From: Ophiocordyceps camponoti-saundersi (nom. inval.)
Lineage: Eukaryota > Ascomycota > Sordariomycetes > Hypocreales > Ophiocordycipitaceae
DNA length: 64,000 bases
Assembly (NCBI GenBank): GCA_003339415.1
Contig: PDHQ01000027.1
Coordinates: 186,001-250,000, forward strand
Reading direction: 5' to 3'
The notes beneath the pieces are model-generated. The model saw nothing but the letters and a program-made list of their open reading frames with translations, did no database searches and had not been told where the DNA came from. Positions 36,201-50,432 of the stretch are shown piece by piece. Position 1 is the stretch's first letter, and each line of letters opens with the position of its first letter. The position numbers and the translations under genes were made by a program.

Positions 36201-39200
36201 ACCTTATTATAATACTTAAAAAGCTTAAAAATATAATTACTTTATTATATAATTAATTAAAAATAATAATAAAGATAATAATATTATTATATATTTAAAC
36301 TTACTTTATAATATAAAAATAGTAAAATTAAGTAATAAAGTCTATTATAGCAGTTATAAAAAGAGCCTTATATTATTATTAATAACTAACTTTTACGTCC
36401 CTTTTATACCTAAGTAATAATAATCCTCTACGCTTATCCCTGCTACTAATAATATAATCGCTATCCCCGCCTTATATACCCTAACTTATAGTATATAAGC
36501 GTTAATAATATAATATTATTAATATTATTAATATTAGTAATATTAGTAATAATAATAAGGTACTCTTATCGCTATCTTAAACTCTTTCGTAGCTTAATAT
36601 AAGGCGTCCCTTTAATACTAAAAGGAATAATAACGCTAAATCTTCGAATAATAATAAAATAAGTAAGCTATATATATTATAAACTAATAAGCTAATTATA
36701 ATATATATTAGCGTAAGAATAAGAAATAAAATAATATCTTACGCTAGATATTTTTAGCGCTTACTAACTTATATAAGCTTCTTAGCTAGTTTACCGCCTT
36801 ATTATACGCCCCCGCTGCTAATTTATACGCGGTATTAAGCTTTTAGTTACTTAGCGATTAAGCGCGTTACCTATCCTCCCCCCTTTTTATATATTAGTAA
36901 AGTAAGTTTATACTAATTAATTTATATAATATACGTAATATAAGAGCGGGATAGGTAAAGCTCCCGCTATTATTATTACTTTATATATTCCCGCTATAAT
37001 ATAACTTACTTACCTTTATTTATAAATATACTTATTATAAGTTAACGCTAGCGCCCGCTTATAGCTAGCGTTATAATAATCTTTTAAGTTACTTAATTAC
37101 CGTAAAGGATTTTACTAATAAGGTAAATAATATAAATACTAATCTAAAGCTAATATAAGAGAGGAGAGGGGAGGGGTAAATAGGGGATAAAGGGAGATAA
37201 GGGGTAAGGGGGTAATAGTTTACTTACTTAGTAAAAGGGGGATATTACTTAAGGAGGATAATTAGCTTAAAAAGTTACTTAGATAAATATATAATAAAGT
37301 TCGCCTTAAGCTATTATAAAAATATATATCCCCTTATATAAACTTAAAATAGTTTAATATTATATAGTAGTTAAGGCTATTAAGCGGCTTCTAAGTTAAA
37401 GTACTATATTTTTTCTATTTTATAAAAATAAGGCGATAAAATATCTTACTTTATAGGCGCTAACTTTTAGCGTTCTTTATAGTAAGAATATTCTTAATTT
37501 TATACTTATTAAAAAATAAATTATTATAAAAGAGGCGTAAGAGAGTATCTAGCTAGGAGTTAGTAAGTAATAAGGAAAGTAAAAGGTCGCTAATAGTACG
37601 CTTAATAAGGTTAATATAAAAAGTAAGGTAAATATTAAATAATATATTAAAAATAATAATAAGCGGCGTTAATATAGCTATTACCTTATACTTACTTTTA
37701 AGGTAATTAAGTTTCCGAAATAAATAGTTAAACTATATATAAGTAAGGTTAAGCTATATAAAATTACTAACTTAGAACTATTCCGCGAGTTAGCGAAACT
37801 TATTCGAGGAATCTTACTAACGCTATTAAGCTTAAGCGATAAAAGCTTATACTAGCTTAACGCTATTATAAAGGAAATAAGTAAACGCTATACCTTTTCC
37901 TTTTAAGGAAAAGATAAGGGTAATAGCCTCTATTAAGCGATTAAGGAGAGTAATATTAAAGCTATAAAGTAAGTAGTTAAGGCTTACGCTTATTATAAAT
38001 AAGTTTTAATTATTTAAAATAAGCTAGTATATTAGTAAATAGTATAGCTAGTTAAGCTATAAGAAGGAGATTATATAATATAAGATAGCTTATATTTTTT
38101 AGTTTATACGCTTTATTCTATTATTAGTTTAAAAGTAATAAGTTATAAAGAGGAGCCTTTATACCTTAGTAAGGTAATAAAAAGTAAACTAAAAGTAGCT
38201 TATTTAATTTAAACCGCGATTAAAAATTAGCTTATAAGGGAAGCTATAAAACCGCTATTAGTATTAGATAAAGCGCTTAGTATACCGGTTAATATTTATT
38301 AATATTATAGCTTTAAGCTAAATATATTTAAATAGGTAGTTTATAATAATTATAAGGAAACGGGGCTAAGGTTTATTTATAGTAGGAAGCTTAGTTATAA
38401 AGTTTATAAAAAGAGTAAATTAAAACCGCTTAGGAGGAGGCAGCGGCTAAAATAACCCCTATTAGCGCCGGTAATTAAAGTAATCCTTATAATAATAATA
38501 ATTATATATAAACTATACTATATCTATAAATATATTATCTTAATAAAACTTACGCTAAAAAAGTATAAAATTAATATTCTTACTAAGGTATCCTATTATA
38601 AGGGAATTATAAGTTTATTAGATAAGTATAGTAATAAAAGGCTCTTATTTAGGAACTTAAAGATAGCTTTAGAATTATAGCTATCTATAAGTAAAAAGGG
38701 AATAATTTATAATTTACTTATAAATACCCGCTTTTAGCGGGAACCTCTAAGTATAAGATTAAATTACTTAGCGGTATATATAATAAAAAAGGTTAGCGTA
38801 AAGGGCCGCTAACTAGAGTCCTTATAAAATCTTATTTTTAAAAGGGGGCGCGGCGTTTAAGATAGGAGGCATAGCTAAGGGGGTATAAGGCGGCGCCGGG
38901 CCGGACTAAACTAGCCATAGCCCGAAAAAGCGGATAGATATAAGTTATATAATCTAACTAAAGCGGTCCTTTATCCCGCGGCGATCTTATTCCCGCCGGG
39001 AAAATATATTTAGCTAAGAAGCTTACACGCTAAGATAGTATTAAAGGTAATAAACTAATAGTTTAAAAAAGTAAATATCTTAGCCTAATATATTTATTAT
39101 TCTATTATCGCCTTAAGCGTAATAAAATACTTAAAGGCCTTATAATTTATAAAGATAAAAAATAGCCGGGTAACGCTATAAAGCTTAGTAAACTATACTT

Positions 39201-42200
39201 TAAGGTAGGAGATAATAGTAAGGAGCTTTTTATTATAGATTATATAGTTATATTCCGCGGGTAATAGCTTTTAAGAGTAGTAAGTAATAAGCTAAAAAAT
39301 ATAGTCTAATCTAACTTAGGAGAGGTAACCGCTAATAGCCTCGCTAGAGTAGTTAGCTTTAATAATAATATTATAATTAGGATCTTACTAAGTAAAAATA
39401 AAAGCGGAGATAAATATAAACTTTAGCGTATTAAAAGCAAACTAGTATTTCTTAGTTTAGTAGAAAAGGGCGCCGCGCTTTATAAGCTTTATAAAGGGAG
39501 CTATAAAGTTTAAGAAATAAGGTATAAAATTATAATAAAAATTAGTAAACTTAAGAAAACTATAAATACCCTAGACGCGGGTTAGTGCCTTTTATTCTAA
39601 AATCACGGAGACTTTAATAAGGTTTAGTTATACCTTTTTACTAATATAAATAATAAATCCTAAATACTTAACTTTTATAACCGTAAAGTTATACTTAGTA
39701 AGGTTAAGGAAAAGTTTAGCTTAGCGAAAGTAAGAGAGTACTATATATATTTTACGCTAATAATTAAATTAGGAATTTTTTAAATAGATAAAAATATTAT
39801 TTAGATATACCGTAATAAAGTCCTTAAAGAAATCGCTTAAGGTAATATTAATATAGCGCTAAAATATAGCAGGCGCGCTTATAAAGCTAAAAAAATAAAT
39901 AAGGTATTTAAAAAAGCTAAACTATATTTAAAAAGCTATAAGGTATTCCTCGCCCTTTATAATATAAAGCTTATAGAAAATAGCGTAAATATTAAGCTTA
40001 GTAAACTAATAAGTATTAGAGAGGCTATAAAGAGTCTCTTTAATAAATAAAAGAGAGTAGCGGTCTTACTCTATTACCTTATTTAAGGTATAGTAGTTAA
40101 TATAAAAACGCTACCCGCTACCTAGCTTCTTAGTAAGTAGGATAGGGGCGGCCGCGGATAATAAGCTTATATAAATCTACCTTTTATTTATTAGGTTTAT
40201 AATTTACTTACGAACTTTAAGAAGGTACTTATAAGGTATATTATAAAATAGCCCTTAAGGTAAGGGCGGTAAGGAGCTATTAAGCTACTAGCGGAGCTAG
40301 ATATAGTAATTATAATTACCGCGGTAAGGGGGCAGGATATTTACCTTCTCCTTATCGAAGAGATTAGTAAAATCTAACGCTTTTAAAAATAAGGTAAGGG
40401 CGGTAGCTATAATAAAGGTCTTAATATATAAAACGTAAGGGATATCTTATAAGCTAATAATAAAGAATTAGTAACTTATTCGCTATTAAAACTTATAATA
40501 GATAAGGGCTATAAAAATAAAGCTAAGAATAGCTATAATAAGGTAAGTAACTTACTAAGATTTAAAATATAAGATAACTAAACCGCTAATAAAGTATATT
40601 ATAATCTCCCGCTTATTAAGATATAGCGAGATATTATTACGCGCTATTTAAAGAGAGCTAAGAATTAAGTTTTAAATAAGGCTTAGAATTATATATATTA
40701 TTATAAGTAACTACTAATTATTAATATTAGCTATAAAGTAAATAAGGTAATAAATAAATAAATATAGCTTAAAATATATACGCTACTAATAGCGTATTTA
40801 TATTATAATATAAATTACTTATTAGCGAGAGAAGGGAATTTACTTAAGCTAATAATATTATATAAAAAATTCGCTTATAGTAGCATAATAATTATAGCTA
40901 TTATCCGCTTATATAATAATAAAAAAAATAGAATTTATAAATATAAGGAGAAAAAAGGGAGGTAAGTTTATATTTTAACTAATATTTATAAAATAATTAT
41001 TTAGTATTTTATAAGTAATATTACCGCGAGAGTCCTCCCTTTATAGGAGATTTAATATAAGAGGGATTTATTTCCTTAGTTTAGGGCAGGATCCTCCTCC
41101 CCCTTTATAATATTAGTAAAATAAACTAAAAAGGCTAAGGGGGGAGGATTAAGCTTATATTTACGCGAGAAATAATTAGCGCTATTATAGCGAAGGTAAT
41201 AGCTATTAGCACGCCGCTTTATAATCTTATTATTATTAGCCTAAGCCGCTTAATAATAGGCCTTACTATTATAGCTATTCCGGCCGCGAGAAAAGTAACT
41301 ATTACGCTTACTAAAGCGCGGCTAGGTGCTAGTTTAATATATATTAGTTATTAAGATATCTTAGGATAGTTTAAAAATAAGAGGTAAGGGTATCTAGCTT
41401 TTATTTTTAAGGCGGAAAAATTCGATATTTATAATAATAGCGCGGATCTTAGTAATAATAATAATATATTTAGTTAAGGGGATATTACGCCTTATATAAT
41501 ATTAGTAAAGGGCTAGGGTAAGAGTATAATAAAAGCGTATAATTTTAATTTTATTAGCTTATTTAGTACTATCTGCTAAAGTAAGCTTAGCTTTAAAGCG
41601 GATAAGGAAGTTAAAGAAAGACTTAGAAGCGCCTTATATAAGGTATTTTAGTTCTATTATAGCTATTTAGCGCTAATATAAGTTAGTAAATATAATATTA
41701 AGGTAACTTAAAAAGTAATTAAAGTTATACTTATACTTAGCACTTTATTTAAAAAATAAAGCTACCTTAGCTTAAATTATAAGAGATAAGTATTAGTATA
41801 AAAATACTTATTAGTTATAAGCGGTGCCGATAAAGGCCTAGTCCGCTTATAGCTTATAAGATATAAAAAAGCGCTATATTAGAAAAAGGTCCTTATCGCT
41901 ATTAAATAGTAAGCTAAAAGGTAGCGGCTTATAGCGGGGTTATAATTACTATTACTTAATTAGCTATATAAATTAATACTATTAGCGTATAAGGTTTTAA
42001 AGCTTTATAATAATAGCTTATTACTTTAAGAGCTAAGCGATAATAGCTTATTAAGTATTAGGGTTATTTATAATCGAAGTTATTTTACTATTAAAGTCTT
42101 ATACTTCTTAGCTTTTATAAAAAGCTAACTTTATTAATATAAAATAACTTAAAAAGTTTTAAAATATATATAATATAAGCACTTAGGGTTATAATCTATA

Positions 42201-43346
42201 TATAGCCCGCGCCCGTCCTATACGTAGCGCTAACTAATTATATATACTTATATATACCCCGCGCTTATTATATATACGGGCTTAACTAAGCACTTTTACG
42301 TAACTTAATTATTCGAGCGTAGCCCGAATCCCTTATAACTTATTAGCTTAAAGGTAAAATATAGTTAATAATTATCTTTTAGTTTTAAATAGTAAATAAA
42401 GGTCTTATTAGAAATAACTAATAAATAAGCTACTTTTATTAGATATAATACTTTATAAAAGACTATAGCGAAATTTAACCTTTTAGTAAAAAAGCTAACT
42501 TATGTTTCTTATTTTAATTATATCCGAAATAGGAAATAAAAGCGAGAATTTTATAAATTAGTTAATAATTATAAAGGTATTATTAACTTATTTATCTAAC
42601 TATATAAATTCTAATAAACTAGTAGTAAAATCTAAAAATAGTTTTACTTAAGGTTTTAATAAAATTAATAGCGAATTAAGCTTTTTATATAAGTAGTGCC
42701 TTTAGGAAGCGACCCCTTAGTAGATTTAATAAGACTTAATATAAAATTTAATATCTTTATATATTACCTCTTAATAAAATTTCCTAATAAAGAGGTCCTA
42801 AGTGCGTTTTATACTAGAATAACCCGCTAATAAATTATTATAATATAATAATAATAATTCTTACTTTAAAGCTAATTTTTATAATATTATAATATAGTCC
42901 TTTTAATAAATAAAACTATTAGAGTTAATTATTTAAAAACCTTACTTTCCTTATTAAGTTTTATTAAGCTTAATAGCTTTTTAGCGTTATAGCTAGAGAT
43001 TTTTGCCTTAACTTTACTATAATAAAATAAGGAGGGGAGCTAATATATTAAGCTTTAAAGGGCGTTTTTATATTATCGCTTTCTTTAAAGTTTAGCTTTT
43101 AAGGTATTAAGTTAAGCTTAAAGTTATTAAAACTTAATATAAGAAATATATAATTATTTTTAAGTAAGGGGTTTAGTAATTAGTTTAGTCTAATATTATA
43201 ATATATTTAATATATAGTATATTATTTACTATCTTTTTATATAAAATATTTAACTTTTTTATTATTTAGCCTACTTTAAGTATATATTATAATTTTCTTA
43301 AAAAGCTATTAATAAAGTTATTATAATAATAATAATAATAATTTAT
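33261..43346. other. RIP-degraded repeat DNA, unclassified
   Basis: AT-rich and almost without CpA/TpG. At about 33.98 kb the + strand reads (M/I)APTTAKAEA*GAGNT, which looks like the start of a degraded ORF running toward about 35.1 kb. Between about 37.4 and 40.7 kb the + strand is coding-like, with stops mostly TAA/TAG. A trinucleotide (AAT/ATT)n tract lies near 36.50-36.56 kb, and a G+C-richer patch with some surviving CA lies at about 38.84-39.01 kb. These may be non-LTR or other transposon relics; no diagnostic domain was recognised. Confidence 0.4.
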
Positions 43347-45190
43347 ACGCTAATATACCTTATATAGCTTAAAACTATCTTATATATATTCTAAAAAGGG
43401 GAAAAACCGGAAGACTTAAAGTAAAACCCTCCCCTTAAGCGTTACCTTAGCTTTAAGTTAAACCTAGTCTATACCTAGTATTTTATATATTTAATAAGTT
43501 AGGTATTAACTAATAATCTAAAAGCTAATATTTCCCCTAAAGCAGACTCCGCGGTAATAAAAATACGCGTAAACTAGGTCCGGTATAAAGTTTATATAGC
43601 TTACTTATCCTCTTAATTATTATTATTACTATAAACTAAATCTCCGCGTTTAATTAAAATAGCCTTAATAATTTAATTTATCGAAGCTTTATTAATATAG
43701 CTTAAATATATATAAAAGTTTTACTATTTTATAATAGATTTTATAATAGCTAATTTTAAAAGATAGTTAAATTATTATAATAAAGCTATAAATAAGTATA
43801 AAATTAAAGTTAGAGGAGGGGGTATTATTATATTCGCTTTTTAGCGTTTCCGCTTTAGCTATTATTAGTTTCTAGTTAGCGCTAAAAGGGAAGAAGGGGC
43901 GGTATATACGGAGCTTTAGTTTATAAACCTTTAAGGTTAAGTAATATATATATCCTTTACCCGGTCCTATACCGCTCTTATCTTAAGGTAAAGTTAATTT
44001 TACTTAAGGTAAAACCCTTAATAAAAATAATAATAATATAGTTTTTTTTATAAGCTATAAAATAAGTAAACTTACTTTTTATATATAAAATAATTAAATA
44101 CTTATTATATTATAGCTTCGCTATATAATATTTAATAATATATTTAAATTAATAATATTTAAAATATTATTAAGGTTAGACTTTTAATATATATAATTTA
44201 ATATTAAAGATTTTTATTTATATTATTAAGCTTTTATTATAAATTTAGTTTATATTTACTATATTATTAATAATAATTATTAAGAAATTTTACTAAGTTT
44301 AAAAATAATATCTTTTTATATATAATTATATTACTAAAATTTTATTTAATAATTTAATTTTTTTTTAAAAAGCTTCCTTACCGCTTTACTATAAAGCTTA
44401 TATTAATACCCTTTTTATAATAAAAGTATAACTTTTATTAGTTAAGCGTACCTTTTCTTTAAAAATAATATAAAATTACTTTAAATTAGACTAGAGCTTA
44501 TAAATAATATCTTAAAATATTACTATAATATTACTATTAAGTAATTTCCTTATAATAAAAGCTTAGCTTTACCCGTAGAATTTATAATTAATACTTATTA
44601 TAATCGCTTTAAGGCCTTAAACTTAAAATAAAATAGCTATAAAATTAAACTAAATTATAAGCTATTACTTATATTACTTAAAAACTTACTTTTTAATAAT
44701 TTTCTTTAATATTTTAGCTATAATTATAGCTTATATTAAAGGAGTTCCGCTCCTTTTAAAGCTATAGATAAGAGAGGAAACTATAGCTATAATAGCTAAG
44801 AAGATATTATTAACTAATAAAGTTAGAGTAAGGGGGGCACCTCCCTAAACCCTTTTAGACTCCGCTATTTATTTAATAATTACTTATATAAAGATAAAGG
44901 CGTCTCCTAAAATAATTTTACTAATATTTACTTTAGCTTTTAATAAGGTAATAAGTATAGTAAACTTTTAGGTTTAAGATTATTACGATTTAGAGTAAAG
45001 CTATATTTTAAGTAAAAAATTTTTATAGTCGCGATTAACTTATATAGCGTTACCCTCCCCCCCGGAGTCGCTTTAAGCGCGGCTAGCTATTATTTTAAGG
45101 TAATAAAAGGAGCGGAGTCTGCTTATAATATAAGAATAAGTTTATATCCGCGGTGCTATAAGCGCGGAGTTTATAAAATATATAAAAGTT
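43347..45190 (-). mobile_element. 1.85-kb dispersed repeat, complete copy 1
   Basis: Begins ACGCTAATATACC and ends GCGCGGAGTTTATAAAATATAT, the same ends and length as copy 3 (48588-50432). An (AAT)n-like microsatellite lies just outside its left end. Short flanks ATAAAGTTAT on the left and ATAAAAGTTAT on the right may be remnants of a target duplication. On the minus strand the family carries a coding-like stretch. The left-end microsatellite suggests a non-LTR element read on the minus strand. Element class is inference. Confidence 0.6.
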
Positions 45191-47828
45191 ATAAGGTTAT
45201 TATAGCTTAGTTTATAAAAGATAAAAAAATTAAAAAGTAATAAGTAAGTTACTTAATATTATTAATAGCGGTTTAAATTTAATTATTATATAATTAATTA
45301 TAAGTTTAAGTAATTTAAAATTACTTTAATTAGAAATATTAATCTTTATATATAATAGTGTAAATACTTAAAAGATTTAATAATAGTAAAAAATTCTTTT
45401 TCTATTATTATATAATAAACTTTAAAGCTATTAAACTTTTATAATTAATAAGCGATAATAAAATATTATCCTTAATTATTACGTTATAAAAAGATATTAG
45501 CTATAATAAAATCCTATATATTAATTTTAATATATATTTACCTTTTAAGATTAAAATATATAAGTAGTAAAGCTTTAGTAAATAACTCCTTAAGTTTTAG
45601 AAACGCTAACTATTAAAATAAGTCGAGTTTATATTAACTAAGTTTCTTACTATTTTTACTCTTTTTAAATATATTAGTTAGGGGAGCGATAATATTAAAA
45701 TATTAAGGAATAAAATGTTAGTAATAGACTAATAGTTATAAAAACCTAGGAAAACTTAAAAATTATAGGAAAAGCGTGGCTTTTTTTAATTTATAACCGC
45801 TTAAATCTTTTTAAAGTTTATTAAGATATTATATATATTTATAATATATCTAAGAAACTTTACCGCTTCTTTATAAAGGATATATTTAGTAATATTTATA
45901 TATAAGTTAGCTTTTTAAAGTTTCGCTAAAATCTTATATAAATATTAAATATAATTTTCTATTATTTTAAAGTAAATTAAAATATTATCTAAATAAATAA
46001 TATAGATAATATTAACTTAAGTTTTAAGTACTTAATTAATATAATATTAGGAAATCGCTAAAGTATTTATAAAACTAAGTAAAATAATAAGATATTTAAA
46101 ATAACTATATTATAAGCGGAAAGCTATTTTCTATTTTTTACTTTTCTTAATATAAATATAATAATAAGTATATTAAAAATTAATCTTAAAAAATTTTATA
46201 ACGCTTTAAACTTAATTTATAATTTTTAAAATAAAAGGGAGAAGGTAATAATTCTTAATTATTACTTTATTAAAACTTTAATAATTTATATAAAATTATA
46301 ATTCTTTATTTTTCTTTAGAATAAAAAAAATAGGAGTACCGCTAAGACTTTAAAATTCTTAAATTTAATCTTTTCTAAAAGCCTTATTAAGGTATTCTTA
46401 AAAAACTATAAGTTTAGTCTAAGAGAGAGGGTAAATAGGACCTTAAAGAGGTATAGCGTTATTAACTAAGTTAATAGCATAAATAGCGTTTTTCTTATTT
46501 AGAAAGATTAATACTTTTAACTTAGAAAATATATTTTTAAATCTAGTAAGAGTTAATAGTAATTTAACTTTTAATATTAGAAATAGCTTTAAGTTTTCCT
46601 TATTTATAAAAAAAAGAGGTATTAAGTTTAATATAACTTAAAAAATATAAAAATATTATTTTACTTTTTATATAAATTCTTCTATATTAAAAAAATAAGC
46701 TTATAATAATTAAAATAACTTATATTATTATTTATAAATATTAAGGGATAGGTAAATTTATTTAGCTATTAAGGTAAATATTTCTAAAATAATAAAGTTA
46801 TTATTTACTATTATATAAAAAATATTAAAATAGTAATAAACTAGCGTCTTTTTAATACTATTTATATTACGAAATATAACTAATATTCCCTAAAGCTTAT
46901 TAACTAATATATATTTATTAATTCCTTTTATAGAAAGTAAAAAATTATCGTTTAAAAATAATAAGGAGTATTATCTTATAAAAGAAAAGTTAATAAAATT
47001 AATTTCGCTATAAATATTAAATTCTATATATATTAAAAAGGGGGTAAGTTTTATTTAAAAAGTATTAGAAATCTTAAAGGTTTTTTCTATTAAGGATATT
47101 AGTAAAGAGACTTTTATATTAATATTTTTAAGTTTTTTAAACCTTTCTTAAATAAATTAGCTTAGGTTTATTTAAATTTCGTAGCCTTTACTTTTTTAGG
47201 TATTTTAACTAATAGTTAAATTCTTTATAGCCTTTTTTCTTATAATAGAAATAGGTTTAAATATCTTACTTTTAGTCTAATAAGTTTCTTTTACTTCTAT
47301 TTTCTTTAAAGTAATAAGTATTACCTTATAAGTAATAAAGCTTAGAAGACTTATTATAATAATAATAACTTATACTAAAATTAGTTTATTAGCGTTTTAT
47401 TAAATTATTATAATAATATTAATATAATTTACCTAAATTAGAATCCTAAATCTATTAAGCTAAAAATATTATTTCCTAATAGTTAAGGGTATTTAGCTAA
47501 TATTATTTTAAAATCTTAGTATATAGCTAAAGAAGTAATTAGGAGAAATAGTTAAAAGTAAGTTTTTTAAAGGAATAAGTATTAAAATATTTTTCTAAGC
47601 TTTTTAAGTAAATATAAAAGTTATAAGGTATTTAGTTATTTTATTACTTAGCGTTTTAAAAAGTAACTATTATTATTATTTATTACTATTTAGTTTCTAA
47701 AGTTTTTAAAAAAGTTATATAATTATTTTTTAAATATAAACTAGTTATTTATAAATTAAGTTTATTTTTTAATAAATAAGCTATTTTTATAAGATTTCTA
47801 ATATATAAAAATAATAATAATACTTATA
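45191..47828. other. RIP-degraded DNA between repeat copies
   Basis: AT-rich sequence almost lacking CpA/TpG, with no recognisable domain, LTR pair or intact frame. Confidence 0.5.
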
Positions 47829-48566
47829 TATTAATATACCTTATATAGCTTAGAACTATCTTATATATATTCTAAAAAGGGGAAAAATTAAAAAACTTAA
47901 AGTAAAACCCTCCCTTTAAGTATTACCTTAGCTTTAAGTTAAACCTTACTTATACCTAATACTTTATATATTTAATAAGTTAGGTATTAATTAGTAATTT
48001 AAAAGCTAATATTTCCCTTAAAATAAACTTTATACTAATAAGAGTACGCGTAGATTAAGTTTAGTATAGAGTTTATATAGCTTACTAATCTTCCTAGCTA
48101 TTATTATAGTTATAAACTAAATCCCCGTATTTATTTAAAATAGCTTTAATAATCTAATTAAATAAAGCTTTATTAGCATAGCTTAGGAATATATAAAAGT
48201 TTTATTATCTTATAATAAACCTTATAATAGCTAATTCTAAAAAATAGCTAAATTATTATAATAAAGCTATAAATAAATATAAAGTTAAAGTTAAAAAAAG
48301 GGGTATTATTATATTTGCTTTTTAGCGTTTCCGCCCTAGCTATTATTAGTTTCTAGTTAACGCTAAAAGAGGAGGAGGGGTAATATATATAAAATTCTAG
48401 TTTATAAACTTTTAAAATTAAGTAGTATATATATTCTTCGCCTAATCTTATATTACTTTTATCTTAAGGTAAAGTTAACTTTACTTAAAGTAAAATTTTT
48501 AATAAAGAGAGTAATAATATAATCTTTTCTTATAAGTTATAAAGTAAGCGGATTTACTTTTTATAT
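47829..48566 (-). mobile_element. 1.85-kb repeat copy 2, left portion split by copy 3
   Basis: About 738 bp homologous to the left part of copies 1 and 3. It stops at ...TTTACTTTTTATATA, where the (TAA)n-like tail of copy 3 starts. Its missing right part is found at 50433-51563 on the far side of copy 3. Confidence 0.65.
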
Positions 48567-48587
48567 AATAATAATAATAATATTATT

Positions 48588-50432
48588 ACGCTAATATACC
48601 TCGTATAGCTTAGAACTATCCTATATATATTTTAGGAGGGGGAAAAACCGGAGAATCCCGGGGTAAAACCCTCCCCTTAAGCGTTACCTCGGCTTCGGGT
48701 CGGACCACGCCTATACTTAGTACTTTATATTTTTTATAAGTTAGGTAATAACTAATAATTAAGGAAGCTAATATATCCCCTAAAATAAAGCTTATAGTAA
48801 TAAGTATATATATAATCTAAGTTTAGTATAAAGTCTATATAGCTTACTTATCTTCCTAGCTATTATTATTACTATAAACTAAGTCCCCGCGCTTAATTAA
48901 AGCGGCCTTAATAATTTAATTAATCGAGGCCTAATTAACGCGGCTAAGGAATATATAAAAGTTTTACTAGCTTATAATAAACCTTATAATAGCTAGTCCC
49001 GAAAAGTAGCTTAATTATTATAGCGAAGCTATAGATAAGTTTAGAGAGGGGGTCGGAGGCGGAGCTACTATATTCGCTCTCTAGCGTTTCCGCCCCGGCT
49101 ATTACTAAACTTTAGTCGGCGCCGGAGGGGGAGGAGGGGCGGTATATATAAAGTTCCGATCTATAAATCTCTAAGGTTAGGAAATATAAGTATCTTTCGC
49201 CTAATCCCACGCCGCTCTTATTTTAAGGTAAAGTTAACTTTACTTAAAGTAAATCCCCTAATAGAAAAAATAATAATATAGTCTTTTTTCGTAAGCTATA
49301 AAGTAAGCTAACTCGCTTTTCGTATATAGAAAAGCGGAGTATTAGCTATATTATAGCTTTACTATATAATATTTAGCGATATATCTAAGCTAATAATACT
49401 TAAAATATTACTAAGGTTAGATCTCTAATATATAAAGTTTTATATTAAAAATCTCCGCTTATATTATTATACCTTTATTATAGATTTAGTTTATATCTGC
49501 TACGCTATCGATAATAATTATAAGAGAACTTTACTAAATCCTTAAATAGTATTTTTTTATATATAATTATATTATTAAGATTTTATTTGAAAACTTAATT
49601 TTTTTCTAAAAGGCTTCCTTATTACCCCGCTATAAGGCCCGCGCTAGCACCCCTTTTATAATAAAAATATAACTTTTATTAATTAAGCGTACCTTTTCTT
49701 TAAAAGCAGCGTAGAGCTATTTTAAATTAAACTAAAGCTTATAAATAGTATTTTAGAAAACTACCGTAATATTACTACTAAGTAGTTTCCTTATTATAAA
49801 AGCTTAGCCTTATTTACGAAGTTTATAATTAATATTTATTATAATTATTTTAAAGCCTTAAACTTAGAGTAATATAATAATAAAGTTAAAGTAAATTATA
49901 AGCTAACGCTTATATTACCTAAAAACTTATTTCTTAATAGTTTTCTTTAGCGCTTTAGCTATAACCGTAGCTTATATCGGAGAAGTTCCGCTCCCTTTAA
50001 AGCTATAAAAAAGAGAGGAAACCGCGGCCGTAACGGCTAAGGAGATATTACTAACTAATAAAGTTAGAGTAAAAGGGGCGCCTCCCTAAACCTTTTCAGA
50101 CTCCGCTACTCGTTCGATAATTACTTATATAGAAACTAAGGCGTCCCCTAAAATAATTTTACTAATATTTACCTTAGCTTCTAATAAGGTAAAAAGTATA
50201 GTAAACTTTTAAGTCCGAGTTTACTATAATTCGGAGTAAAGCTATATTCCGGGTAAAAAATTTTCGCGGTTATAATTAACTTATATAATATTACCCTCCC
50301 CCCTAAAGTTACTTTAGGCGTAGCTTAAAGCTATTACTACGAGGTAATAGAAAGAGCGGAGTTCGCTTATAATATAAGAATAAGGGGTTTATATCCGTAT
50401 CGCTATAAGCGCGGAGTTCGTAAAATATATAT
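48588..50432 (-). mobile_element. 1.85-kb repeat copy 3, complete, inserted into another copy
   Basis: The same termini and length as copy 1, and less mutated (more CpG and a few CA/TG remain). Its left end is joined to the microsatellite ATAATAATAATAATATTATT (48567-48587). On the minus strand around 50240-49980 it reads as coding-like sequence broken only by a few TAA/TAG stops (for example LEAKVNISKIILGDALVSI). I do not recognise the protein. It lies between the two halves of another copy, with similar sequence (ACTTTTTATATA) on both sides as a probable target duplication. Confidence 0.7.
49980..50240 (-). pseudogene. Degraded protein-coding stretch in the 1.85-kb repeat
   Basis: One minus-strand frame stays open except for TAA/TAG codons that fit CAA/CAG before RIP. 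The equivalent region is conserved in copies 1 (near 44.7-45.0 kb) and 4 (near 51.1-51.35 kb). Composition is Ala/Val/Leu/Ser-rich. It ends near SSLFYSFKGSGTSPI. No family recognised. Confidence 0.35.
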
